Source: Sesamum alatum (taxonomy: Eukaryota > Streptophyta > Magnoliopsida > Lamiales > Pedaliaceae). Taken from it: a stretch of DNA of 64,000 nucleotides. Every line of letters begins with the position of its first letter. The first letter of the stretch is position 1. A program made the position numbers and the translations under genes. The notes under the pieces were generated by a model that made no database searches, was not told the origin of the DNA, and saw only the letters and a list, made by a program, of their open reading frames with translations. This document shows, in pieces, positions 34,166-47,109 of this stretch. Location: positions 12,544,136-12,608,135 of the forward strand of contig JACGWO010000013.1 in NCBI GenBank assembly GCA_034509735.1. Reading direction: 5' to 3'.

Positions 34166-36398
34166 TGAAAGATTATGTGGATCGTCCCGGGAGATGAGCG
34201 TGTATTGCGGAAGCGCGAAAGAATGCGTAATAAAAATTACAAAGCATAATTAAACGGAATTTAAATCATGCATAACATATATAAACGAAACAAGGGGTGT
34301 GCCCTTGATTCTCCCGGGCATTCGGTGTATCTCATGTTCAATAAAACACAACATGGAGGCCATAGAATTAGAAACGAAAACCATAATTAAAGAACCTACC
34401 CGGTTGTAGTTTTGTCTTCGTTCGGCTACATGCATTGTTCCCCGTTTGGCACCAAGATCTCAAAGAAGAGACCCTCTAAATCATCTCAGTCGCTGCACCG
34501 GAAAGCAACGAACCCTTGTGCTATCAAGAAAATCATTGGGGAGAAGAGACATCGGTACACGCTATCAATTAACGCAACCGACGTCTCTTATGTTCTACCT
34601 TGCATAAATCAAGAAGAACAAAGTAGAAATCTTGGAGAAAAGAAGAGGGGATGGACGAAAATCTTGAGAGAGATGAGAGATGAGAGTTGTAGAGAATAGT
34701 AGGTGTGAGTGTGTGTTTTTTGAGTATTTATAGAAGATGGAATTTCCTATTCCTTCTCAAACTCTTCCAAAGAGACACACTTTGACTAGGATTTGACCTA
34801 GTCAAATCCTAGTCAAATTAGGCTTTGATTAAGTCAAATTAATCATGGCCCTTCATCTCATCATTCTCTAGATCAAATCTTGTCCATCCATTTTGATGGG
34901 CTTTATGGAATGGGCCTATTTAATTCTAAATTAAATATTTCCATGGACTTTATATTAAATCATGTTTAATATACTAAGCCCATTAATTAATTAATGAAAA
35001 GGACTTATTTAATTCTAAATTAAATAGTCCCATGGACTTTATATTAAATCTTATTTAATATACCAAGCCCATTAATTAATTCCATAGAATGGGATTTAGT
35101 TAATTCTAAATTAAATAGTCCCATGGACTTTATATTAAATTCTATTTAATATACCAAGCTCACTAACTAATTAATTCACCCTTTTAATCTAATTAAAAGA
35201 AAAGTCCATGCTTTATAAAATTCAGAAATCTAATTTATGAGCTCAAGCCCGATTATTTCAAATAATTCATCGAGGCTTGAATCTCCAAGAAGTATAATTT
35301 AATTCCATTAAATTAAACCTTCCCCCGGAATTAATTCCAAATTAATTCCCTTTCATTTGGTGTAGCGGGTGTGACTCTTTAGGTTCACCTTTCAGCCAGA
35401 CTTGGACCTACTTCTTGTTATTTCATAACCAAAGTAGTCCGTTACCATGGGTGGCCATCTAGCAACGGTCCATGGCACTAGAGACTAGGTGAATTATGGT
35501 GTGAACATTTAGGCTCCGAGTTATACGCAGGTGCGGTCCTACCGACGCTCGATACGTACGGGTACGGTCCTACTGTCGCCTGTCTCCCGGCTTTAGTCTA
35601 GGGGTCGGTTCCCATCCTTGACTAGGCAACTATGCATAATGTTCGAGATAGGTTTAACTCGACGTAGGAAATCCTTTCCCACTACATCAAGTGCTATGGC
35701 CATAGACTTTGTGAGTCTAAACCACCTCCGAGCGCATAGGAGATCTTGTTGTCATATCCCTTTGACAGGGACAGATCCTATCTTGGAATTCACCGTTCTT
35801 ACATACTCCGACTGCACTGGACGAGGCTTACGATGACCATGTGATAAATCGGTCAAATTTCACCAGATCCAAGATACAACCTTAGTATGTAGGGGACTGC
35901 CATGATCCTCAAGTCCGAGGACTAATCCCGTACTATCGGAATCGGGAATACGAGTCATACCGACCAAGCTCGAGTAGCTTCCATATGACGATTCCCTAGC
36001 GAGTCACCTCAGTCGGCTGCTCCCCAGCAGACGGACCCACTAAACAGCTGCTTAGACGATCCTCATCATCCGTCGATGAAACACGACAGCAGATGCTTAG
36101 TGCAAGTCTCAAATGGATTCTCGATCCCTTCTCGAGATTCCTTAACTTGGAGTGTGTTCAGACCGATTCGGCGAAACTGATTTCATGAACTAACTCCAAG
36201 CGTAGTTCCACTTTCCCGAAATGTTATTTCAGTCTGTGGGCGTTGTTGTGACATCGTAACGATGCAAAGCAGTAAGTACAACAAACTCATGCTATGAATC
36301 CTTACTACATTCATTAACATAATATTACTCGTTCACAGATTGATGAATGCTTCTCAGAACAGCCAATACCATTGACTTTCTGGTCACCTATTCTAACA
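34166..36398 (-). repeat. 5' LTR of F (2233 bp)
   Basis: TGTTAG start at 36398, CTTTCA end at 34166. It is longer than the E-type LTRs partly because of a triplicated block of about 90 bp (34921-35175). It has TATAAATA at 34732-34725 and a TTGAC/GTCAA cluster around 34783-34840 upstream of it. Confidence 0.88.
34921..35175 (-). repeat. Triplicated 90-bp block in the F LTR
   Basis: Three consecutive units begin TAATTCTAAATTAAAT at 34921, 35010 and 35101 (periods 89 and 91) and each contains CCATGGACTTTATATTAAAT. They lie upstream of the TATA box in the direction of transcription. A single related unit is seen in other LTRs of the family. Confidence 0.8.
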
Positions 36399-39200
36399 GT
36401 AATGGTATCCTGTTTGAAAACCTTTCCAAGCTACCACACTCACCATTAAGTCCAAATGTATATACATATTGAGACTAAATATTATTCACATGATTCTGGA
36501 AGCTAGTATCGCTATAGCCTTCCAGAATCAACCCTCCACAAAATGTGCATGAAGAACACTTCTTTAATCCTTATTCAGGCATTAAAGATATTCTCCAAAC
36601 CGCTGTTACTGTCTTCTCGATACAAGCCCATTAACAGTTGTTATGCTTAAAGCATATACACAACATCAGGCCCAATGCACGAGGGCAACATTTTCATGTT
36701 GCCTAAGGCAAAGACGTAGGGGATTTCAAACATCAAGCTTTCTCATCAGTCTAGCGTGACTGAGTCTTGAACAAACTTTAAACCCTGTATATAGGAATCC
36801 AATTCCTATCATGGAGAATTGCGTGAACAAACGCTCGTGTTTCAGTGTTTCCTAATATCTAAATTCATTCCAAATGAATAAGACATTACACACTAAACAC
36901 TTGGAATAAAACTATCCTCCCACTGACCCTAAAGCCTGTTACTGATTGATTCAAACTCCGAATGAACTCATCAAAACGAATATTCCAGTTATACAAAATT
37001 TCAAACCCAGTTTGAATTTTCATGAAGGATCCAATAGCTCTAAGCCATTGATCCAAACCCGATTTCCAACATCACCTCTCCTTGTATCTTTTGGATGATA
37101 TCCAATTGACCGGATAGGCCCAGAAACCTATGCCTCTTCAAGTACTACTAAGGTGTTTCTGGTTATCCCTAGGAGGACTGGAATATAGTCAGTGGAATAA
37201 TTTGATTACAAATGATGTTTGGATCATTCTGCATTAAACCTGCACAAATCAAACACCTAGTCTAATTTGTCTCCCACTAGTCCCTTGCCGTATGGTGGGG
37301 GCGGACCATCCCATGTACTCAAGAACTTTGTAGGATGCAGGCTTGCCAACCATATCTTGTATGGCAACTAGATCATGACTATTAGAAAATGCCATGTTTC
37401 TCAACTTGGCAACATTTCAAGTCCATGTCTAGGACGGTTTAAGGTAATCCAGTGAAACCCCGATCGAACCAAGTCTAACAAGGTTCGATTTCTCCCTTAT
37501 CAGAGACCGTTCAACCATGGTTCTTACAGGAAGAATTCCACTGAGTGAGAATTCAATTCTCATCTGGATATTCAGAACTCGTACTAAATACACGCCCCTT
37601 CGATCTAATCGAGAGGTTAATTTTTGCAATCAGCTTGGTTTCACCACTCCAAGTCTAATTCCCGGCAACCTATCTAGGTCTTTAGACTTGTGAACCCTTT
37701 CTCGTGCTGTGTATTCAGTAGCCAATCTCGAATGTCTAAATGATCAAATCGATAGACTTTTGGCAAGCCCACTTTGTCCAACAAAGAAGCCTTACACTTC
37801 CATTCTCAGAGAGGACTTGTAAGCTAGTCGACTCACAAATTGTCTATACTAAACTATTTGAATCTATCAACTCCCCTTCCTTGTTCCTTTAACTAAAGGA
37901 AAAACCATCTCTAGCTTATGGATGCCAAAGTTCGTAAGCTTTATATTGATTATCCATTTTAATCATTTGATATTGAGTACCATAATCCAATATATGATAA
38001 TGTTTTAAGGATAATTATGTATCCCACCTAGCAGACAAGAATAGTCATTCTTTGTCAAATAAAGTAATTTTTATTGATCTTAAATTAAAATGTATGTATT
38101 AAAACTATCCAATATACATAAAAACGTACTTCGATTCATGTCAGGTTACATATTTCCTTTCACAAACTCTATCCCTACATGATCACTGCTATGCTAAGCC
38201 TAACTAGTCCCTAGTTTTGCAGCAATGACCTTGCCATCGCTAAGCCTTAGGACCTGTATGGGCTTTCTACCATAACCATCTACAAACTATTCGCATATTA
38301 TGATTAACTGGTATCAATACCAAAGAGTAGAACAATAATCATGTTGGTACTCAATTCAAATGTACCTTCATTGGAGAGGAGCTTGGAGACACTCCCTCTT
38401 CCAATGTCCTCTTTTTTCCGCGGCAGTTAATGCACACAAATCGTTTGGAATCTATGACTTTTGACTGCCGAACCCTCTTCCTCTTTCCTTCACCTCTGCC
38501 TAAGCGGTGTAATAGGATCACTCGAAGTGCTAGCAACGGCTGAGTTATTTAGCTTTCTTCCTCTTCCAGCGTTCGGCACCCTTGCCCTTTCGCTTCTGAG
38601 GTCGAAGCTCTCCCACTAGTACCACCGGCTTCAAATTTTTCAATCGTTGCCTCGTACTGGACCAACATATTTATCAAGTCAAAAATAAATTGGTCGAAGG
38701 AGGTAGAAAGAGACTGAAGGATCACGTCGATGTACATCTCTTTTTCAAGATTAGCTTGGAGGTCTTTTAGCTTCTCCACAAGGGATAGCATCATCACTCC
38801 ATGCTCTTGTACAGACGACCCTTTTGTCATCTTAGCTCTGAAGAATACCTTCGTTGCAGCGTATCCAACTTGCCGGTCCGAGATCGCATTAGATATCTTG
38901 CAAATGAAGCATAATCGAGCCATCATCATCTAGCCTATCGTACTGCTTTCTGGATCTCATTACTCATCGAGGCCAGTACGATGTTGCGGACCTGCCGGTG
39001 GTCAGCATGCATCTTCTCGAACGCCAAGCGTTCTTGAGGCATTGACCCATCCGACAAGCCCTAAGGAAGATCATTATCCAGAAATGTAAGTTTGGTTTCT
39101 CGAATCCAAGACTATCTTAAGATTTCGCAGCCAATCGTTGTAGTTTGTTCCATTAAACATTTTACCTCTAGTATTTTTGCGTTAGTGGATTCTTAGACAT
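36399..39200 (-). pseudogene. Decayed copia gag-pol of G
   Basis: ATG at 39200-39198. The Gag section from 38930 to 38350 is still readable: FFRAKMTKGSSVQEHGVMML, then the basic linker and a broken zinc knuckle (VCINCRGKKRTLEE, where the second half of the motif is disturbed). Further left, integrase-like and RT-like stretches follow with many stops and indels; the section at 36400-36900 resembles the RNase H/RT end of the family. The frame cannot be followed for more than about 120 codons anywhere. Left end cut by the F LTR. Confidence 0.7.
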
Positions 39201-39951
39201 AATACATTCAAAAATGTAAACGGAAAAAAACATTAAGTAGATTATAGTAATATTATGTTCAAGTTAAGACTTGGTCTTTATCATTAAACGCCTTCCCACC
39301 TAGTTCTTCTTCTGCGAAAACCAATATTACTCTCAAATGGGGTTAAAACCATTTCCTAGTGGGCCTGAGGTCCACAAACGCAATTGTGCATTATGCCCCG
39401 CTTTTTACGATTCACACGGAAAAAAGGCTTTTGTGGAGGTAACCTATTACCATTCTCATCTAATGAGATCCCCCAAGTTATTTTGCCTCGCCTCTTCACA
39501 TGATCCCGACGACTCCAAGTGAATCATGTTACTCAACGTTAGGGCCCGACCCATCAACCAAATGAATATCTCAACTATCACCCCCCACGACTCGTGAGAC
39601 AAGGAAATAGGAGCATAATTCCTTTGTTCATAACAACAGCCCAGCTTTCTTCCATTTCAAACGCGCCACGACTCGTGAGACCACGAATCGGTAAAAGTAG
39701 CTTCCTCACTACATTGCTATGGATGGAAGGCTTGGATTTAAATCAAACTATTTGACTTTTTAATCCATTAATGGGCCTAATATTTACTTGGACCATGCAA
39801 GTGAGAGTTAAGTTTATTTGTGACCGAGACCTCATCATTAAGAAAGTTTTGGCATGCTTGAGTTCTAACATTGAAATATAAAGGATGCATTCCAAACACA
39901 TCATACATCAAATATTAAAAACATACACCACATGCAAATAAGCCTAGCACA
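39201..39951 (-). other. Leader of G, gag-proximal part
   Basis: Carries the paired CACGACTCGTG motif at 39586-39596 and 39667-39677 even though the adjoining gag is badly decayed. It ends at AGCCTAGCAC, where a solo LTR is inserted; the leader resumes with GCACG at 41978. Confidence 0.7.
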
Positions 39952-41977
39952 TGTTAGAATAGGTGACCATTGTAAGCCAATTTTGGTGGGAATATGTAAC
40001 CTATGTCTAGACAATTTCAGGTGTTTGATAAAAACATTTATGAATAAAGCAGTGAAATTCATATGGCAATACTTGTTTACGTTCATTTCTATCTGCTATT
40101 ACATTATCTGTTCACTACGCAAACAAAGCCCACGGACTGAGAATCGATTTCGGGGACTGGGACTACGCTTGGAGGTAGGTCCATGAAATTAGTCTTACCG
40201 AATCAGTCCGGAAATCTCCAAGCCAAGGAATCTCGAAAATGGGTACCGAGATTCCCCTTGAGACTTGCGGTAAGCATCTGCTGTCGTATTTCATCGACGG
40301 GTGACGAAGGTCGTCTAAGCAGTGTTAGTGGGTTAGCATGCTAGGAAGCAGCTGACTGAGGTGACTCGCGGGAACCGTCTTACGGAGGACCTTGAGTATG
40401 GTCATCAAGGTAATGACGTGTATTCCCGGTTCCAACGGTACAGGTCAAGTCTTTGACTTGAGGAACTACTGAGTTTACCCTGTACATCAGGTCTGTATCT
40501 TAGATATGGTGAGAGATTGCCAAAAAATACTCTTGAATAGTCATAAGCCATGTCTAGTGCAGCTTCTGGTGTACAGAGTGACAGTAGTTTCTAAGAAAGG
40601 ATCTGAATACATATTCTCCTGTCTAATAAAAAAGGCATTGACAGTTGAGTCTTATATATGCTCTGTGTCTTGTCCCTAAAATCTGTGGCCACAGCAACTG
40701 AACAGAAGGGAAGGTTTCCCTTGCGGCGTTTAGTAAGGACAGATCGACACTTAGGTCCAAAATGGGTACCTGCATTTTCCGTGCCCTAGACCCTAAGTGA
40801 TGAGACCGAAGGCAGAAGGACAAGTGTACTGTTAGAGCCTAAATGTTCATCCCCGAATATTTCACCTAGTATCTAGTGCCATGGACCGTTGCTAGATGAC
40901 CACCCATGGTAACGGACGAATTCTAGGAATCCGACCAAGTCTAGCTGAAAGGTAAACTAAAGAGTCGCACACTATCCACACACACACTTAGTATTTAATT
41001 TGGAATTAAATATTGGAGTAAAGGAATGATTAAATTTTGATTTAATCGGTCCTATATTTTTTTGGAGAATTAATTCCTTCTATTTGATAAACGGAATTAA
41101 ATTAATAAATTGGATTTATTAAGGGAATTAATTTAATGGGCCTAGAATAAATATTAATATTTATTTATTATATTATTTGGCCTTTTGGAATATTTAATAG
41201 GATTTAAATATTTCATTAAATTAAATTAATGGTAGAGATTTAATGGGGAGATGAAAGGCTAGGATTGAATTTGACAAGGTCAAATTCTACTTTGACTAGG
41301 ACTTTGACTTGGTCAAAATCTAGTCAAAGTAAGCTTGTAAAGAGTTGGAGTTTAAAGAGGTTTTAAACTCCTCCTCTATATAAACCCCTAGCCTTGCACT
41401 ATTTGAGGGATTGATGAAATTCCAACATACACACAACACACAACTATTTTCGGCCCTCACTCTCCCCTCTCTCGTCCGCCTCTCTCTCTTCTACTCTCCA
41501 AGAAACTCTTTTCTTGTTCTCTTTGTTCTTGGAACATTAGAAACATTGATGAATCAATACCGTTAATTCATAACGTGTTGTTGATTCATCCACTCCAATA
41601 AATTTATACTTGTTCGTTTGCTAGCACGACGTGCAAGATACGTGGGTGAGATCGTGTGTCACGATTTGGAGGGTCTCAAGAACGAGATCTTGGTGCAAAA
41701 CGGGGAACAACGCGTGTGTAGCCGTTGAAGACGAAAACGACAACGGGTAGGTCTCGGTTTACGTTTTTCGCCTCTTTTACTTTTCAACCCTATGGCCTCC
41801 ATGCTTGCTTACATATTGTTAATTCATGAGATACACCAAACACCCGGGAAATTTCAAGGGCACACCCCTTGAAACGTGTTCTTCATTTTAAAAGTATGTT
41901 TTAAATTCCGCAATTTTATTTTATACCACGCTTCCGCATTCGCGCAATTTTCCCGGGGTGATCCACGCAATCTTTCA
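39952..41977 (+). mobile_element. Solo LTR in the G leader (2026 bp)
   Basis: Complete TGTTAG...CTTTCA LTR of the E type on the plus strand with no PBS, leader or coding attached. Flanks are GCACA (39947-39951) and GCACG (41978-41982), a 5-bp target duplication with one change, and the leader is collinear across it. It has TATATAAA at 41377-41384 and an upstream TTGAC/GTCAA cluster. It is the remnant of a full element after LTR-LTR recombination. Confidence 0.88.
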
Positions 41978-42940
41978 GCACGTCCCTGTTGGATGATCAC
42001 AAGCCCAATCCTATGTGATCCACTGAGCCCGCAGTGGATCTATGGTCAATCTAGGGTGGCCTACACTATTACAAAATTATAACCTATTATCATTCTAATT
42101 GGCTTGTAACACCTCTTCATTCTTTTGGACTCTCCATTGTGGGCTCTGTCCAACGGGCCTCTTCTTGGGCCTCCATCGCCATGGAAGTGCTTCCTTACAA
42201 TTTATTACAAAATAAATAAAACCTCACTCCTAACTACACTCATTACAACTTAAATAAGAAACCTCAATCAGAAGTTAGGGGGAGTACAAAAGGAGGGAGA
42301 AAGCAAGCCTTATTATATCAGGGCTAAAAACGAGAGAGAGAGTAAGAATCATAAAACAAAGAGGCACGCAGGCCTCACCCAACAAAAAGTAAACCATACA
42401 TAAGGGCCATGGGCTTTGTGATCATCCCCATTGTTTATCCAATAAACAATTAATACACATTTATATCAATATAAACATGCCCAATAAATAGATGCATCCA
42501 ATGCATTTATTAAAACAATATCCAATATCATCAAACAACAACATAATTATATGCAAAAAATATATACATTAATCATGCAATTAAAAATGGATATCAAAGT
42601 TACCAAAAAAAATATTTTTGTTTGGAAACCATTTCCAAATTAATCTAAGGCACAATTTAATTTCAAAAAAATTCAATATAATTAAAATTAAAAATTAGCC
42701 AAAATTAATCACTTTAGAAAATATGCAGAAATGTGGAAAATCCAATTTTTCCAAGTAAAAACAGCAAAAACGGCCCAGCAGTTCGAAACCGCCGGCCAGC
42801 AGCACTGCCGGTCGCGCGCTGTGCGCGTAGTTCCCCCGCGCGTAGCGCCAGCACGCACACGGCGCGCGCGCCCTGCAGCGCTGTGCGGGCGCGGGCGGAC
42901 GCGCGCGTGCCTGCGCGTGCGCTGGCACTGTGTAGCCGGC
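41978..42940 (-). other. Leader of G, PBS-proximal part
   Basis: Minus-strand leader with the hairpin near 42022-42039, AT-rich filler and a CpG-rich tract at about 42770-42940. It ends at the inverted U5-PBS block. Confidence 0.65.
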
Positions 42941-43350
42941 AGTTATGTTGCTATTTAAATTATTGTATATGTGAAACGAAAAGTTATGTTTCTATTTAAA
43001 TTATTGTACCTTTTTATTTCCTCCTCTAGCCACATGTTTAAGCATATTTTATGTATATTATTATGCTTTTCAATACACCGAACGCTCGGGAATTCAAAGG
43101 GAACACCCCTTTGAAATCGTTTATTATATTTATTTTATTTTACGCTTCCGTCGTGTTCCCGGGCCGTACAGATTCTTTCAGTGGTATCAGAGCCCGGGTT
43201 GGTGTTGTGGCTTTAGGAATAACATGTTTTTATGTCATTATCATGTTCAACATGTTTAATTTGCTTTTGGAAAGCATGTTTACGATTTTAAGCATGATTA
43301 TGTGTTTAGAAGAATATGTGTTAATTTTGCTTTTAATTATGGATATCCAT
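42941..43350 (+). other. Inverted U5-PBS-leader block of G
   Basis: Plus-strand LTR end (to CTTTCA at 43180), PBS TGGTATCAGAGC at 43182-43193, then leader-like sequence. It is flanked on both sides by minus-strand parts of the same element. Turning it over would place U5, PBS and leader in the right order between the LTR U3 and the leader. The LTR end matches 44962-45200 in reverse. A 26-base stretch (GTTATGTTGCTATTTAAATT...) is repeated 40 bases later within 42941-43010. Confidence 0.65.
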
Positions 43351-44828
43351 GCATTTTTTGATCGATTTTGATCGGTCTTGATTTAATCAAATTAAATCAA
43401 GTGATCCATGGGTTTTAAATTAATCTAATTAACTTTAAACCTTATCGAAATCCAAAAGCTTATTTAATCCAATTAAATAAACATAAGCTCAAACACTAAT
43501 TAATTGATCCAATCAATTAATTAAACGAAACCCAATAAATTAATCCAATTAATTTGAAGGTATTAAGCCCAAAATTAATTAATCCAATTAATTAATTCTT
43601 GGGCCATCCATCCAAAGGATTTTCCCGATAAATGATTCAATCATTTATATTCTCCTTAAATTAATTTAATCCAATTAAATTAATTCACTTCTTCCACAAT
43701 TAATTCCAAATTAATTCCACTACTTCCATAGTGATTTGTGTGTGACTCTTTAGGTTCACCCTCAGCTAGACTTGGGCTTGTGTCCAACACTATTGATTAA
43801 TTAAATCCAATTTAATCAATTATTTCTCATTAATCATTAATCAGAAATGCCCGTTACCATGGGTGGCCGTCTAGCAACGGTCCACGGCACTAGAGACTAG
43901 GTGAATGTTGGCGTGAACATTTAGGCTCCGAATTCCATACAGGTACAATCCTTCCGTCGACTATCTCCCGACCTTAGTCTAGGGCATGGAATTGGGTGTC
44001 GGTTCCCATGCTGGACTAGGCAACTATGCTACAAACTCGAGACGCGTTTACTCTATTGATCAACCTAGGTAACCATTCCCTACTCGACCAATCGCTACGG
44101 CCGTAGACTTAATGAGTCGAAACCATCTCAAAGCGCATAGGAGACATAGCTATCAAATACTGATAGGGGACAGATTCTATCTTGGAATCCACCGTCCTCA
44201 CTACATACTCCGATTGCACTGGATAAGGCTTATATTGACCATATCAAAGACATGGTCACCTCTCGCCAGATCCAAGATACAACCTTCATATGCATGCGAC
44301 TGCCATGATTCCTCAAGTCCGAGGACTAATCCCGTTTTATATGAACCGGGAATTCCAGTCATACCGACCAAGCCTCCAAGGCTTCCATATGACGATTCCC
44401 ATGAGTCAGTTCAGTCAGTCGACTACCTTGCCAACTAACCCACTAAAATTGCATAGACGACTTACGTCTGACACCGATGAAACTCGGCACTCACCCAGTG
44501 AATGCAATACTTAGTGAAAGTCTCTATAGGACACTCGAGGCCCAGTCTCGAGGTCCTCAACTTGGAACGTTTCAGACCGACCCTCAAGGAGTTGGTTTCA
44601 TAGCCGCCAACCTATGCGCATCTCAACTCAATGGGTTTAACCAATCAGTCTGTGGGCATTTGTTGTGACATTGAAACGGCATTCAATGTGAGTAGTAAGC
44701 ACAACAAACACATTTTGCTAGTGATGAATAATTACTTTATCCATCAGTATAATATTACTGTGATAAAGATTGACGAATAGTTCCCACAACAGACAATATA
44801 ATTGACTTTCTGGTCACCTATTCTAACA
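43351..44828 (-). repeat. 5' LTR of G, U3 part
   Basis: Starts TGTTAG at 44828 on the minus strand and matches the solo LTR 44962-47109 over about 1.45 kb, then stops near 43350 before the promoter/R section. The missing middle (about 450 bases relative to the solo LTR) seems to have been lost with the inversion of the neighbouring block. Confidence 0.8.
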
Positions 44829-44961
44829 ATCCTCCGACATATCAAGCACATAAAAATCAGCAGGAAAAACCAATTCATTAACTTGCACAAGAAAATCCTC
44901 TAAAACTCCTAAGGGGTACACAATCGAATGGTCCGTAAGTTGAATAACCACTCCAGTTTCT
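44829..44961 (-). pseudogene. Ty3-gypsy protease region of H, distal part
   Basis: Minus-strand codons read TGVVIQLTDHSIVYPLG, then VNELVFPADFYVLDM, a signature of plant Athila/Tat-type gypsy protease regions just downstream of the active site. It continues collinearly from 47110 across the solo LTR and stops at the 5' LTR of G. The remaining polyprotein (RT, RNase H, integrase) is not in the window. Confidence 0.82.
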
Positions 44962-47109
44962 TGAAATAATCGATACGGCCGGGAACGCGGCGGAAGCATA
45001 AAAATAAAATAAATTTAAAATGATTTCAAAGGGGTGTTCCCTTTGAATTCCCGGGCGTTCGGTGTATTCAAAAGCATCATAACATACAGAAAAATATGCT
45101 TGAACATGTGGCTAGAGGAGGAAACCAAAAATGCAATAGTTTAAGTCGGAACACTACCTTTGCATTTCACATGTAGAACGGCAACAAGCGTTGATTCCCT
45201 TTTCGTTCCTTTTCCGTTCACTATAATAATCAACTTAGAATTCCTCTAAAGATGACCCAGACCACACTAGGAAGCAAATCTAGATCTACTGCTAGGTAGA
45301 AGCTAGATCAAGGAAGAAACGAAAAACGTATTATACTATTGATTAGTGTATATGTATTTCTCATGTTCTCATCTTGAATCTAATTGAAAGAGAACTCAGA
45401 AATGGAGAAAAAATGGAGAAAATTTCGTGGCTTGTGTGAGGAGAGAGCAAATTAGGGAGTTGAAAAGTGTATCGATATGTGTATGTGTAGTGTAATCAAA
45501 TTACATAAAAAATAAATTATTTCCAAAATAACTTCCACACACTATGCACAACATGTGCACCGCTACCCATCATGGCAAGCCACATCATTGATTACATGGA
45601 TAATTTCAATTTCTCTTCAACTTGCATCAAACCTTTGAGCTTGAATTTCAAGTCATGGACCGATTTTGACCGGTCTTGATTTAATCAAATTAAATCAACT
45701 CCAACACGATCCATGGGTTCCGTAATCCAATTAATATTAAACCTTATTGAAATCCAAAATTTTATTTAATCCAATTAAATAAGCATAAGCTCAAACACTA
45801 ATTAATTGGTCCAATCAATTAATTAAACCAAATCCAATAAATTAATCCAATTAATTTAAAGGTGTTAAGCCCAAAATTAATTAATCCAATTAATTAATTC
45901 TTGGGCCATCCATCCAATGGATTTTCCAATAAATGAAACAATCATTTATATTCTCCTTGAATTAATTTAATACAATTACATTAACTCGCTTCTTCTAGCA
46001 TTAATTCCACTACTTTCATAATGATTTGTGTGTGACTCTTTAGTATCACCCTCAGCTAGACTTGGGTTTGTCTCCAACACAATTGATTAACTAAATTCAA
46101 TTTAATTAATTATTTCTGATTAACCACTAATCAAAAACGCCGATCACCATGGGTGGCCGTCTAGCAAGGGTCCATGGCACTAGAGACTAGGTGAGTGTTG
46201 GCGTGAACATTTAGGCTCTGAATTCCATACAGGTACAGTCCTTCCGTCGACCACCTCCCGGCCTTAGTCTAGGGCTTGGAATTGGGCATCGGTTTCCATC
46301 CTGGACCAGGTAACTATGCTTCAAACTTGAGATGCGTTTACTCTATTGATCGACCTAGGGAACCATTCCCTACTCAACCAATCGCTACGGCCGTAGACTT
46401 GAAGATTCTAAACCATCTCAGAGCGCATAGGAGACGTAGCTGTCAAATACTGACAGGGGACAAATTCTCTCTTGGAATCCACCATCCTCACCACATACTC
46501 CAACTGCACTGGACAAAGCTTATAATGACCATATCAAACACACGGTCACCTCTCACCAGATCCAAGATACAACCTTCATATGCATGTGACTGCCATGATT
46601 CTTCAAGTCCGAGGACTAGTCCCGTACTATCAAAACCGGGAATTTCAGTCATACCGATCAAACCTCCAAGGCTTCCATATGACGATTCACGCGAGTCAGT
46701 TCAGTCAGTCGACTATCTTGCCAACGAACCTACTAAAATTGCATAGACAACCTACGTCTAGCACTGATGAAACTCGGCACTCACCCAGTGAATGAAATAC
46801 TTAGTGCAAGTCTCTATAGGACACTCGAGGCCCAGTCTTGAGGTCCTCGACTTGGAACGTTTCAAACCGACCCTGAGGAGTTGGTTTCATAGCTGCCATC
46901 CTATGCGTTGTTCAACTCAATGGGTTTAACCAATCGGTCTGTGGGCATTTGTTGTGACATTGAAACGCCATTCAATGTGAGTAGTAAGCACAACAAATAC
47001 ATTTTACCAATGATGAATACTTACTTTAATCCATCAGTATAATATGAAGGATCGACGAATAGTTCCCAGAACAACCATCTAATTGACTTTCTAGTTATGT
47101 ATTCTAGAA
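44962..47109 (-). mobile_element. Solo LTR in the gypsy protease region (2148 bp)
   Basis: Copia-family LTR of the same subtype as the G LTR, on the minus strand, bounded on both sides by TTTCT (44957-44961 and 47110-47114), a perfect 5-bp target duplication. The ends have drifted (start reads TTCTAGAATAC rather than TGTTAGAATAGG; end ATTTCA), and no internal sequence is attached. The PR coding on both sides is collinear, so this is a clean insertion later reduced to a solo LTR. Confidence 0.85.

Larger units (their letters stand above)
29367..36398 (-). mobile_element. Ty1-copia element F, old, 5' part
   Basis: Minus-strand order: LTR (36398-34166), PBS, leader, gag at 31743 and heavily decayed pol down to 29367, where A begins. 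It is a relative of the E family with the same leader landmarks but much more divergence. It lies in the pol of element G; predicted target duplication GTAAT (36399-36403). Confidence 0.75.
36399..44828 (-). mobile_element. Ty1-copia element G, old, with inverted U5-PBS block
   Basis: Minus-strand order is LTR U3 (44828-43351), an inverted block with U5, PBS and leader start (42941-43350), leader (42940-39201, holding a solo LTR) and decayed gag-pol (39200-36399), cut by the LTR of F. It begins inside the gypsy protease region; predicted target duplication ATCCT (44829-44833). Confidence 0.65.

Noticed and set aside
34921..35175. CRISPR-like array
   Set aside because: The units are directly tandem without spacers, lie inside a plant LTR and have ordinary satellite-like drift.
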